The notes beneath the pieces are model-generated. The model saw nothing but the letters and a program-made list of their open reading frames with translations. It had not been told where the DNA came from and did not search any database. DNA of 58,805 nucleotides from Allomyces macrogynus ATCC 38327 (lineage: Eukaryota; Blastocladiomycota; Blastocladiomycetes; Blastocladiales; Blastocladiaceae), in assembly GCA_000151295.1 (NCBI GenBank), contig GG745369.1:70344-129148 (forward strand), in the 5' to 3' direction. The position numbers and the translations under genes are program-made. Numbering within the stretch: the stretch's first letter is position 1; every line of letters starts with the position of its first letter. Shown here piece after piece: positions 44,878-55,900 of this stretch.

Positions 44878-46645
44878 CTAATGCTCGCACAACGAAAATT
44901 GCGCGCCCCCGAAGACCAATATGTCGTTATCCTCCACAAAATCCGTGCGCTCATCCATCAACTCGAGCCGCAGCGCCATGGCCTCCTTGCGCGTCATGGG
45001 CACCTCCAACCGGTCCACGACCATATCGAGCACCTCACGCGGCAACTGTTCAGTGAGCGGGAACGTCGGGTCCTGTGCCCACGCATCCGCGATCCACTCG
45101 GCCTGCTGCGGCGGCACCTGCGCCGTCGTCACCACCTCCTGGCCCAGCGGCGAGATGGGGTCGATCAAAAAGAACGCAATGATCTTGCGGTGGCCCGGAC
45201 GTGTCGGGTCGGCGAGTTCAAACGGCGCGACCTGATGCTGGTAGAGGTTCGGGAACGCGACAAGCCGGCCTTGGCGCGCCGTGATAAAACCGCGGTTCTG
45301 CACGAGCGGGCCATTGTGTAGAGACCGNNNNNNNNNNNNNNNNNNNNNNNNNNNNNNNNNNNNNNNNNNNNNNNNNNNNNNNNNNNNNNNNNNNNNNNNN
45401 NNNNNNNNNNNNNNNNNNNNNNNNNNNNNNNNNNNNNNNNNNNNNNNNNNNNNNNNNNNNNNNNNNNNNNNNNNNNNNNNNNNNNNNNNNGAGCCGCGCC
45501 CCCACGGCGCCCTGATCCACCGGCTGCTTTGATGTGCGGAGACCACGATAATGTTCGGCAATTTGGTTGATGACCTTTAGCGAGCGGTTCACGCAGCGAG
45601 AACGGCGGCACGAGCGCGCCGTGCTTGTCAAAAATGCTCGCGCGGGTCCGGGATCACGGGCTGCCGCGACTCGTACCACGCATCGTAGGCCTCGCGGTCG
45701 CGCCAGTCCGGAGCAGCCTCATACCAGTCGTACGGATCCCGGCTCGATGCGCAGCAGGGCCGGGGCCAAGATGCGGCTCACCACGCTTTCGAGCAGCGGC
45801 AACGCGGCTTCAAACACGCGCGCGAGCAGCGGATACAGCGCGCCGTACGTGTCCGGACGCAAGTTGTTGATGTACGAGCCAATCGTGACGGTACCATCGG
45901 CCGCAACGTTGAATACCGAGGGCAGCCACTGGAATCGGTTAGACGTGAATCGGTGCCCCCAGTACTGAAGCGTAGATGCGGCAGAAATGATGCCGTCTGG
46001 TTTCTGCAGCGGCTCGCCCTGGCCGAGAAACCGGCTCCAATCGTCGAGGTAGGTCATGGCGTTCTTGAGAATGCGAGTGCGCCCGTACACGAGCGGGAAG
46101 AGCGACGGGTGGACAAGGTCGAGCACCTGGTTGTTGGAGCGAGGATGCCAATCCTTGCGCGAATCGGGCACGTTTTCGAGCTGGTCCGCGACGAATTGAG
46201 CGAGCGTCATGCGCACGCTCTCGTCCAACGCATCGTCCCGTGCAAAAACATTGTCGGGCCCCGCCGCCGTCACGACATGCTCGGCCTGGAAATCGAGTTC
46301 GTCGAGTAACGCCTGGAAATCTGCGTTGCTCATCGGCCCGAGCGGAACCTCGTCCATGTGGCCCTCATACCACCAAGTCTCGTCTTCTGGTTTGCGCGCT
46401 GGAATCACGCCCACGGTCCAGTTGTCTTGCTGAGCGAGCGTGCAGAGCTCGGCAGCCCACTTGGTCCGGATATCGTCGGTGCGCCACTTGCGTGCCCAGT
46501 CTGGCTTGTCGCGGACAGCGTTGAGGAGCTGGCACATGCGCTGCTCGCGGCGCGTGCGCGGCAAGTACGCGATGTCGCCGTCGTCACCTTCGGTGCGGCT
46601 GGTGAAGGGCAAGAGCTTGCTCACATCGGTTTGCTTGGTCGCCAT
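44878..46645 (-). CDS. DUF4246 protein (fungal, 2-oxoglutarate oxygenase-like)
   Basis: Start at 46645 (MATKQTDVSK). N-terminal features are YLPRTRREQRMCQLLNAVRD and WTVGVIPARKPEDETWWYEG. The DUF4246 core is LDLVHPSLFPLVYGRTRI, FQWLPSVFNVAADGTVTIGS and YINNLRPDTYGALYPLLARV. Then YDWYEAAPDWRDREAYDAW, NRSLKVINQIAEHYRGL and, past the assembly gap, FPNLYQHQVAPFELADPTRP and GHRKIIAFFLIDP with VPPQQAEWIADAW. The metal-ligand region expected between these is lost in the gap. At least three one-base frame changes lie within about 260 bases of the gap (near 45740, 45643 in a T run, and 45592), while the distal 1 kb is clean; contig-end errors are the simplest cause. Biochemical function of this fungal family is not established. 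Confidence 0.82.
45328..45490. other. Assembly gap (163 N)
   Basis: Run of undetermined bases inside the DUF4246 gene. True size unknown. Confidence 1.
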
Positions 46646-47158
46646 GCTTGTCTTGAATTCGTCGGTGTGCGTTGCTGGTGTGCGAGCCGGGGAAGAGTGC
46701 AGCGTATATGTGGGCAAGCGAGGACGTGCAATAGAAGGAAAGGATCACCAATCGCGGGCGGGCCAGACTTTTTTGAAGGCATCGATGAGTGAGTCGAGGC
46801 GGGGAAGTGTTTGCATCGCCCCATTGCCTCACCTCGCCACGCACTTCGCCCAGGGACTGGAGCAACGTGCGAGCCTCAGCCCCCAGACGTCTCTTGCTCC
46901 GCTCGCTCCATCAACCTTACCCCCGAGTTCCCTTCGCTCACTCGTTGGCTACGGTTGATACGCAGTATATTCGGCGTTCATTACGATGTTTGTCATTGCC
47001 GCATGGCTACTGGGCCCAAGGCCCGATCCGCCAAGTCCGTGCATGTCACTCCGCGTCCCGCTCCGCACCACATCGCAGGACAGGAAAGATGCCCGAAATA
47101 ATGCGACGCCCTCGCTCATAAATCCTCTATTCACAATACCCGCGCTCCAATCCATCGG
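46646..47158. other. Intergenic, no gene seen
   Basis: Upstream region of the DUF4246 gene and 3' side of the TMEM94-like gene. Nothing recognisable. Confidence 0.35.
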
Positions 47159-50100
47159 TCAAACCGGCGAATGCATCCCCAGCCGAGTGTTGAACTCGAG
47201 TTTGCTCCTCTTCTGGAACCGCAGCCACTGGCGGTGATCGCGGTGCTTGACCCACTCGTGCACGCCCACCTGCACGGGCAACGACCCAAACAGTACGACC
47301 CAGAAATGCCACGGCAAGTCGGCGAGCAGTGCGGGCCCAGCAATCCCCAGCAACACGCCAACCTGCACGGCCACAACAACGACCACTGTCACACACCACC
47401 AGCGATTCGCGAGCGGGTTATAACTCCACACCGGCACCGTGCGGTGCGCATACGTGGCCGACGCGACTGCCGCAAAAATCACGAGCGCCGTCGCGGCCAC
47501 CCACTCGGCGGCCATATCCGGCTCGACGCCAAACACGTCCGTCCGACTGGTACTCGACTGCAACGCGACCCAGTACAGCCACACGAGCGCAGCGACCGGC
47601 AGGCACCACCGCGCGACCGCGTACTTGACGAACCTCGGCAGGTCGCGCACGTGGTCGACGTTGCGGTCGGTAAACTGCTTCATAGCGTCGGGCTCGTGCG
47701 CGCACCCTGGGACCATAGCCGCAGCGACGAGCGGGACCGCCGCCCAGACGGCGCAGCCCGCGACCCACGCGCGCCACGGCGGGACGACCATGCACAGCCA
47801 CACAAACTGCGCGACCGAGAGGGCCGCGCCCCGCCGAAACGACGAGCGCAAACGCCTGTCGCGCGGCGCGGCACAAACGACGCGCTTCGCGCGCGGCCTG
47901 CGTGACCGTATACAGCGACGTGTCCGAGTGAATCGCGAGCGCGCACGGCAGTGCGGCGAGACTCGAGCCGAGCGCGAGCGGCGGCATGTGCGCGTGGTGC
48001 GAGTCGGCAGCGCGCATGCCCGTGATCGGCTGCTTGATGGGCAGCGGCTGCATGGCAATCGCGAGATCAGCGGCTTGGAAGACGTGCGTGTTGGCGTGAT
48101 TCAGCGCGGATCCGAGACAGCAGACGACTTCACCGTGTGCCTGGAAGATGCGGATCATTTCGGCCGCCGATTCGGGACGGCTTTCGGCAAACAGCGACAC
48201 GTGCAGCGGAATGTCGTCAACATGCTCGAGGTGGTCGCGGATTGCGTCGACGCCGCGCGGCAGCTGCGCCTTAATGTCTGTCATGGCCACGTATCCCGGC
48301 GATGAGTTGGGATCACCGGGCGACGAGAGCAAAATGCACGCGTTCCAGTCGGTGTCGAGCCCGAGCCGTTCGCCAAACGCCTTGGTCTGCCGCTCGTTGG
48401 TCGGCGAAAAATAGACGAACCGGATCCCAGCGAGGCCAATGTCCTCGATCACGTCACACACGTCTTCTTTCGGCTCGTGTGCAAACGAGGCCAAGCCCAA
48501 GAAGATTTGTTGGTGCAGCAAGCCGTGCACTTGGTTGACGACGCGCGCGTGACTGCGCCGCCGCGCGCGCTGCGGGACGTGCGCAAACGCACCCGTGGAC
48601 GAGGACGGGTCCGTGGCCTTGCCCGCACCCGCCGCTTCCGCTGCGGCCGCTGCCGCAGCCAGCGACCCCAAGTCGCGCCGCTTCGAGTCGATCTGGAACG
48701 GCAGCTCGAGGTAAACGAGGGCGTCATCGGCGGGCATGAAATCAATCGCCGCGAGAATCGGCCGGTACGCATAGGCGACAACCTGATGGTCGTTGGCGGT
48801 CGCGTTCAGGTACCACTCGAAAATCGACTCTTCGAGCTGCGGGGTCATGGGCACGAGCGCGTCGCCAAACCAGCAGTCGGTGCTCAAATCCAAGATGGCC
48901 TCGACTGACCCGGCCGAAACGAGCTGGTACCGCGGCGCGTCGTCGCCTGCGGTCCGGTCGTGCAGGACGAGCGCGTGCACAAACGGCACTTCAAACTCGT
49001 AGTCCGGGATCGTGCGCACGGTCGCGGTCGCTGCGGGCATTTCGCAGTACGGGTGCCGGAACACGGCGCCCGCGCCCTCAGCCACGACCTGTGGCGGCAG
49101 ACTGGCGGCCGTCGGCTGCACTGCAGCCACCGCCGAGACGGAAGATGCCGCGACGGCTGACGCAGCCGCCGACGAGCTCCATTGGTCGTCCGGGTCGAGC
49201 GACGGGTGGTATGGCGCAAACGTGAAAATCTCCTTGTACGGAACGAGCCCATCAGGCGGGCCCGTGAACCCAATCAGTCGCTGCGAGCGGACACAGGCAT
49301 GTTTGCCGCGACGCCTTGGTATGCGCGTGTACGTGCAGCGCGCCGAGGTTGCGGTGCGGTTCATTCTTGCGCAAGTCGCAGTGCGTCAGGCACATCCACA
49401 CCAAACCGAGCGGTTTCAGGAGCGGCAGGTACGACGCCCAGTCGCGGTCCTCGAAGACGAGCCCGGGCCCACCACCGCCGCCGCCGGACATGTTGATGAG
49501 CGCGTCGCCCGAGTGCCGGATCGACGTGGGCGACGCAAGTGCGGGCGCAAACCCACTTTGGTCCCGTCGGTCGTGTTGTCGGTGCTGACAGCGGCCACGT
49601 CGAGCACGGGCTTATCCTGCGGCGCGAAAAACAGCTGGTCAACGGTCGGGAACGCCTGTGTGAGTGTGCCCTCACGGTCGACAAAGCACAGGACCGAGAT
49701 TGTGCCGAGCGACTCGGTCAAGTCTGAAGTGTCGATGTCGAGCGCGCGGCTCAAAATATCAAACTTGGCTAGCGTGATTTCCTTGGTCGGCGGCGGCGCG
49801 TCAACGTCAAACTCGTCGACGTCGTCGTCCTCGTAGTCGGTCTTGGACGACTGCAGCTCGTCCCACAAGACAATGAGATGCGCGTTGCTGTAGGTGCGAA
49901 ACAGCAGGTAGAGCGTCGGAATGATCATGGGCATGATGGGCAGCACGACCGAGTAGGCCCACACGAGCGCCGTCACAATCGGGACGTGGCCCACGACAGA
50001 GTGCCGCACGACGGCAATGATGATACTCAGCGCGTAGACGACGACGAGCACCTTGGCCAAGACGCGCTGTAGCCGCAGCAACTGGTTGGTCATAACCGTG

Positions 50101-51497
50101 TTGGGCCGGTGCGTGACGAGCGTCTGCAGAACCGGAACCAAGGGCGTCTCGAGCAGCTCAAACTGGAACCGGCCGTGGTTCAGTTGCGACTCGAGCCGGA
50201 TCAGCGAGGTCGGCGGGACGCCAAACAACGCTGGCCGAAACCCGGATCCGCTCTCCAAAATGTACTCTGGCCGCCTGCTGGGCATGCTCGCGGTGGTAGC
50301 CTTGCCGAAACTGGTCGAGCTGGACAAGGGATCGCTTCCGGGAGACGCCGAGGCCAACTGCGAGAGACTGCCAGTCGGCGGCGTACTCGCTGCGGTCCCT
50401 GCCGTCCTGTTCACGGGTGGTTTCGTAACGTAGACGTACCGGCACCGCGCCGGCGCGATATCACCATAGTGCAACTCGACGATATCGCCCTTGACGAGCA
50501 AAACCGACGGCAGCGATCGGATCACGCCGTCGCGCACGACCTTGTGGATCGGGACCGATGGCACGGACGGGATGCGGATTTCCTGAACCGTATTGAGCCC
50601 CGCGCGCTCGAGTTGCCGAATCACGTCGCGCGCGCGCCGGAGGACACGGCGGTGCGGTGCGTCGACTTGCGTCGCATAGAGAAAGGCGTTCCAGGCTACG
50701 AGGCCGATGAATAGGGCGAGTTCGACGGCGCGGCTTGCGGTGGTGAGGAACGACGAGTCGTTAGACGGCGGCGAAAAGGGCTCGAGCGGGACGACGAGCG
50801 ACGCGATCAGGATCGCAATGTGGATGAGCGTGATGATCAGGTCCGAGCGCACGAGGAAGTTTGTCCAGGCTATAATTTCGGCCGTTAGCGTGATCAACGT
50901 GCAGCGCGAGCCAGATACAACGTACACGGCGCGTGCGCATTGCAGCGAGCGGTCGTTTCGGCGAGGACGGCGTGCGCCGTTTCCAAGAGCTTTCTAGACA
51001 ATCACTTGTCAGTTTGGCCCCTTGGATCGCTCTCCGCCTCTCCATCAAATGCAAACGGACCTGGACGCCTCCTCAGACGACAACCCATTCTGCCGTGCCC
51101 CAAGCCGCGCGTCCATGGGTTCCGGCGGCAGCAACAGGTCGTTGGGCGACTCGACCGCGTCATCGCCGCGGTACAAGACAACATTGCGCTTGTTGTCAAT
51201 TTCGATCAGCTCATAGTTACTTCCCGAGTGCGCAGGCGACGTGGTGCCCGATGCGGGTGGTGGCGGCGAGTCGCGGCCGGCACCGTCGTCGCGCGGGATA
51301 GCAACCGGGTGTGGGAGCAAAGGGGACTCAGTTGAGACGCTGCGTGAGTCGAGGTGCGGACTGCTTGCGAGTGCAGGGGCGGGAGAAGGTGCCGGTGCTG
51401 GGTCGGCGTCGGCCAATCCGATCGCGTAGGTGCCGGGCAGACCGAGCGGTGCCGCCGAGGTGGACAGCGGGCTCGATGCCCGGGGCGGCTCGGACAT
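47159..51497 (-). CDS. TMEM94: TMEM94-like ER P-type ATPase relative
   Basis: TMEM94 is a multi-pass ER protein related to P-type ATPases and reported to drive magnesium uptake into the ER. The start at 51497 opens a Ser/Pro-rich N-terminus with NYELIEIDNKRNVVLYRGDD. After an intron come two helix pairs (LIITLIHIAILIASLVV; AVELALFIGLVAWNAFLY; VLVVVYALSIIIAVV; IVTALVWAYSVVLPIMPMII). The phosphorylation-site region is ISVLCFVDREGTLTQAFP. Then WASYLPLLKPLGLVWMCLT, RLIGFTGPPDGLVPYKEIF, IGLAGIRFVYFSPTNERQT, a hinge-like CLGSALNHANTHVFQAADLA, and a last helix bundle ending LEFNTRLGMHSPV, which matches the vertebrate C-terminus. One-base frame changes near 49555, 49305 and 47835, plus an unsettled 5' join near 50910, look like base errors. 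Confidence 0.87.
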
Positions 51498-52049
51498 GGT
51501 ACTTGCGCGTTCACTGATGCTTGAACAGTTGGAAAAGCTGCGCAAGTGATCACACTCGGGTTGCGCAACGCTGAGCCGTGTTACAGTACGAGACTGGCCG
51601 TCTCGAACACCGTGCAGGTCGAGCCTTCGAGTCAATCAGGACGCTGGTAATCAGCTGCAGCAAGTCTTGTTACTCCGGTAAGAATGGTGAGGGCGAGGTG
51701 CAATCGCTGACTGGATGATTTTGTCCTTTGCGAATGGCTGGCCCGTTGTGGCGCGCCGCTGGTGCGGTGGAAACATCACGTGTCGGTTATGTAGGTGCGA
51801 GGCCGTGTCACAGGCACGTGCACATCTTTTGTCTTGCGAAATGGCAGTTTTGCCCCGCTTTGGCAATGGGCCGTGACAAAAACACCTGTCAAAACTATCA
51901 CATCTCAAAACTATCAGGAACCTGTGATGATCTCACCGCATCCACCTCACGCGACGCAACGTCGCTTCAAGGACCTGAACAACCCCGACCCACCTCCACC
52001 ACTTCGCAAGTTCCATTCCCAGCAGCTGTGCCAATTCGCCGACCGCAAA
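51498..52049. other. Spacer before transposon block
   Basis: Upstream region of the TMEM94-like gene. The plus-strand frame preceding the THAP-like start runs through here from 51795, so the element's 5' boundary could lie in this stretch. No terminal repeat recognised. Confidence 0.35.
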
Positions 52050-54293
52050 ATGACGATTAAGTGCGTGAAATGTGATGCGCCGCTGTCCACCGGCCAGTAC
52101 CAGATGATTCCGCTTGGCAGCAAGGAGGTGTTTGAAGACTGGTTGCAGCGTCTTGACCTGACTGCCAGCGACTTGGACTGCAAGTTCCCCGGAACAACTT
52201 TCAAATACTTTGTCTGCTCGCGGCACTTCCAACATTTCCAGTCGCATGACCACACGCAACGGTCATTTCAGCACTAGCACCTTCCACCTCCACCACCACC
52301 TGCACCACCACCCCTGCCCACACCATCGCCACCACCAATGGACCATTGCGACAATGAGATTGCTTGCCTACGTGATCTCCTGGCCGCGGCGCGTCGCCAA
52401 AACGACATCCTCACTGAGGAGGTTCAGCAGTCACACCTACAGAACCAGCAGCTTGCAGACCAGGTTGCTTGCCTCAAGGATGATGTCATTGCTTGTGGCG
52501 CCACATTTGAAGCCAGCTGTGACGACGCGATGCAACTGTATGAGGACGACCTGCAAGCTTGTGCTGACATCGTCCACCTGCAGGCCCATGTGCAGGAGCT
52601 TGAAAACCTGGTGTGTACTGTGTGCTGCCCCCACCCATAAATGACAAATTGCTGATGACTTGGTTGCCATCATGAAATGTAGCCATTCTACCTGAAGCTC
52701 TTGTGGGATCTTGTGTGCAAGTACCAGCAAATGGTTTGTGTCTTATACGTCCTTCACAAGTGCTGAGGTGTTCAAGGCTTTCTATGACCAGTTTCTTGGG
52801 ATGGCCAGGGTGGAGGCAATGTGGTCATTGTCCTTCTCATTTCTCTTTGTCATTTTTGGCACATGTCATGATGCACATTTCCAGGACCCTGACCATAACT
52901 GCCACAATGCATGCCTGTTGCTTTATGACCAATTGCTGCTTGTCCTAATGTTCCTCCAGCTGGGCATGCTGGAGCTTGACCTGGTGTTCCATTTCTGGGT
53001 CATTTGTCGACTGTCTTGCATATGATCAACATGTGGATCCACTTTCTCGCTTTGTAGCTGCAGTGCTTCCTGTGGCACACAATCCCCATCCCTCACCTGA
53101 ATACCATGGAGTGGGTATGGCACCACAATCAGCACATCCTTCCATTTGTTGCTGCTGTCCTGGATGCAATGGAAATCTAGATCATAATGCCAGTGGACCT
53201 GATCTGCACTGTGACTCACTATGCATCCTACAAGAAGGGTCATACTGCAAAATTTTTGATTGCCATGTGCTCTGACAGCCTCTTGCTCTGGTTGTTTTGT
53301 GGGTACCCAGGCCACATCACTGACCTGGCCATTGTTGCCAACATGGAGGACTTGCAGTTTGACCATTTACCTCACAAAAACAGTGGTGACCTGGACGATT
53401 TTGATGACAATCCTGGTGATGGTGATGATCTGCACCTGAACTTACTCATGGACAAGGGTTTTGATGGTGTGGCTAATGTGGCTCTCCTTCACAGTTATCA
53501 TTTGATTGTTCCTGTCAGCCAGCATGGTGGGGATGGTGGTGATGACAGGGAAGATGATTTCTTTGGTGTGAATGGGCAAGCTGTTGACGCCAATGTCTCT
53601 CCACCCCATGCTGACGTTTCTCCACCTGATGATTGCACTGCTCAATTGTCCAGTGATGCTGCACCTTGTCCTGATGGTCACATGGACGAAGATGGTTCTG
53701 CAAGTGGCTTAGACGACAATTCCGAGGAAGAGTTTGACAATGGGGTCAATTTGATGGACATGGTGGATGACTATCCTGTTCTGCTGCTTGTGGGTGCAGT
53801 CATGGGCCATACTGCTGCTGGTCTTGCTGCTGCTGCTCCTGCTGTTCCGCCACATGTTGGTGCTCAAACCCCACTGCACACTGGTGCTCAAGAGGGCCAT
53901 GCAATGGTGGATCCTCCTGTCCTGCTGCAGGCTGAGCCTGTCAGTCTTGGCACTGAGTGTGGGCGTGGCTGCAGCCATGGAAGTGGCCAAGGTAACCCTG
54001 CACACAGGTATGGTCATGGGCGTGGTGGTGGTGCAGGTGTGCTTGCTGAACAATCCACACAAGCTCCCACTTGGCTCTTGCATGACAATGCTGTCTGTAA
54101 CCACCACATTGCCATGGTCCAGTTGGTTGTTGAGCAGGCAATCCAGCAGGCGAAGTGCTTCCACATTCTGCACTGCACCATCCATGCCAACATGCAGCAC
54201 AACCTGTCAAAGATCTTTGCAATCCGTTTTCTACTGGGAAACTTTGGCCAACTGCTGGTCTGGTGGGTGCAGGACGCCAACATGAATGGGTGA
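52050..54293 (+). mobile_element. THAP + DDE_Tnp_4 transposon (ISL2EU-like), decayed
   Basis: One-way series of transposase pieces on the plus strand. First a THAP-like zinc motif, CVKCDAPLSTGQ with FEDWLQRLDL and FVCSRHFQHF (52065-52240). Then an in-frame stop, a Pro linker and a coiled coil (MDHCDNEIACLRDLLAAARR). An HTH_Tnp_4-like block follows, YDQLLLVLMFLQLGMLELDL (about 52925-52980). The DDE_Tnp_4 part has ICTVTHYASYKKGHTAKFLI, MDKGFDGVANVALLHSYHLI and VVEQAIQQAKCFHILHCTI, with an acidic insert of about 180 residues between the last two. THAP followed by HTH_Tnp_4/DDE_Tnp_4 is the domain order of animal ISL2EU elements. Stops and frame changes (52277, 52640, 53025) make it inactive. The first 600 bases keep CpG; the rest is CpG-poor. 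I did not find terminal repeats. Confidence 0.65.
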
Positions 54294-54329
54294 ATGATAT
54301 CACCGTTTATTTATCCCTTCTTGCTCCAG

Positions 54330-55165
54330 TCAATGATGACGCGCTGGCCATCCAGTGGCAGCAAGGACAGCTTGGGACACAGCCAGCTCCACTGCCATTG
54401 TCAGCATCCCTGCAGCAGCAGCCCTGAAACAAGCGAGACAGGGTTGTTGCCCATGATTTTGCGCATGGCACACACCTCCTGGCGTGGCAATGGGTTGGTG
54501 CAGCTGGTCATTGTTGTATGGCACATGGTGAAATGGAGCAAGATGGCAATCTGGTGCACTGAGTTAAACCACTGCAGCAACTACCTGAGTGCAAGAGTCC
54601 ATATCAGGAGGCAAGATGGTGGAGAGTAACACTGCCAACAGGGAGATACCTACCCTGCATGTTGAACACTTCAACCACCCTCTTCAGCATGTGCAGGGCA
54701 GCACATGCTTGCTTACATGCACCTGTTGCACCCACCATGCATGTGCACTCAATGGTGGCCAGGGCGTCATGGGCAAAGAGGAACACAGCTTCATGGAAGA
54801 TCTTTGGGCGCATCTCCATGCTGACCTTGAGTGTAACATAGGTGCCCATGTTGTTCTCTACCAACAGCAGGAGCAGACAGAGAGGCGTGAAGTCAACATG
54901 ACCACCAACTGCAGGCATCTTGCCAGTGAGCAGCAGAAGCTGAAATGATGGGACAGGCCACCACAACCCAGTGCTGCCATCCAGGCGCAGTCACAGCACA
55001 ATGGACCATAGTGGCAAGTGCCAGCTTGCAGATGGAAGCCCCAGCAACAAAATTGTAATGGCAAAGCCAATCACAAAGGATGGTGCAGGTGTAGTCAGCA
55101 CTCTGAAGCTCATCAAGGCGCGTCTCAGGCATGATATTGTCAACAGTGCAGTGGCAGTGGGGCAT
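54330..55165 (-). pseudogene. SWIM-like zinc-finger relic, antisense between two elements
   Basis: Minus-strand frames give YVTLKVSMEMRPKIFHEAV and IECTCMVGATGACKQACAAL, a C-x-C ... C-x-(H/Q) pattern like the SWIM fingers found in MULE transposases and YqaJ-type proteins of mobile elements; the usual His after CK is Gln here. Flanking pieces are in other frames. CpG-poor. The parent element and its ends are not identified. Confidence 0.45.
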
Positions 55166-55424
55166 GATGGTGTTGGTTCCAGTTTGGTTCTGTCAGGAAA
55201 GAGCTTGTGCTGTCCTTGTGCACATGCTGTTGTGCAGTGCATCAGCAGTGATGGTGCAAAGTAGGGTGTGGAGTGCTGATGTTAGTGGTGGCTGTTGGAC
55301 CTGGTCAGTTCCTTGCAACATGACATGACACATCATGCAGTGGGTGTGGTGAGTGCAGTGGGCAGATCATAGGTTCGCAGACATGACCAAGCATCTGATG
55401 ACCCAAATGTGAGGGATTGTCACA

Positions 55425-55869
55425 GTGGCCTCCCACCTCAAGGTCCTTGCTGCACTCCTCCAGGAGGTGGCCCTCTTGAAGCTCAATGTGGACAACTGTG
55501 CTGACATGCTGTCTGTGCTTGACATGGTGGTTGGCATGGTCCAAGCCAAGGTGCACCTGGAAGCAGTGGATATCGCCCACCTGACTGGGTTGCAGCGTGT
55601 TGCATACCTGGTGTGACCTACCCAGGGGCGGACAAGGCACATGCCAAGGCCCTACATGAGGTGCTGCCTTTGGGGTCCTGCTCAGGACACATGCTGCTGT
55701 TTGACAAGACCATGCTTGCCAAGTGGGTGGAGGCTGACAGCAAGGCGTGCTACTGGCATGTGCAGAGCACCCTCAGTGTGGGCTGTTCCAAGCAGCCCTG
55801 TGCAGTGGGTCCCTTTGGACCTGTGCACCAACATCACCAACTGGCCCTGCCTGCAGGGGGGCGTGTATT

Positions 55870-55900
<31 letters not shown>

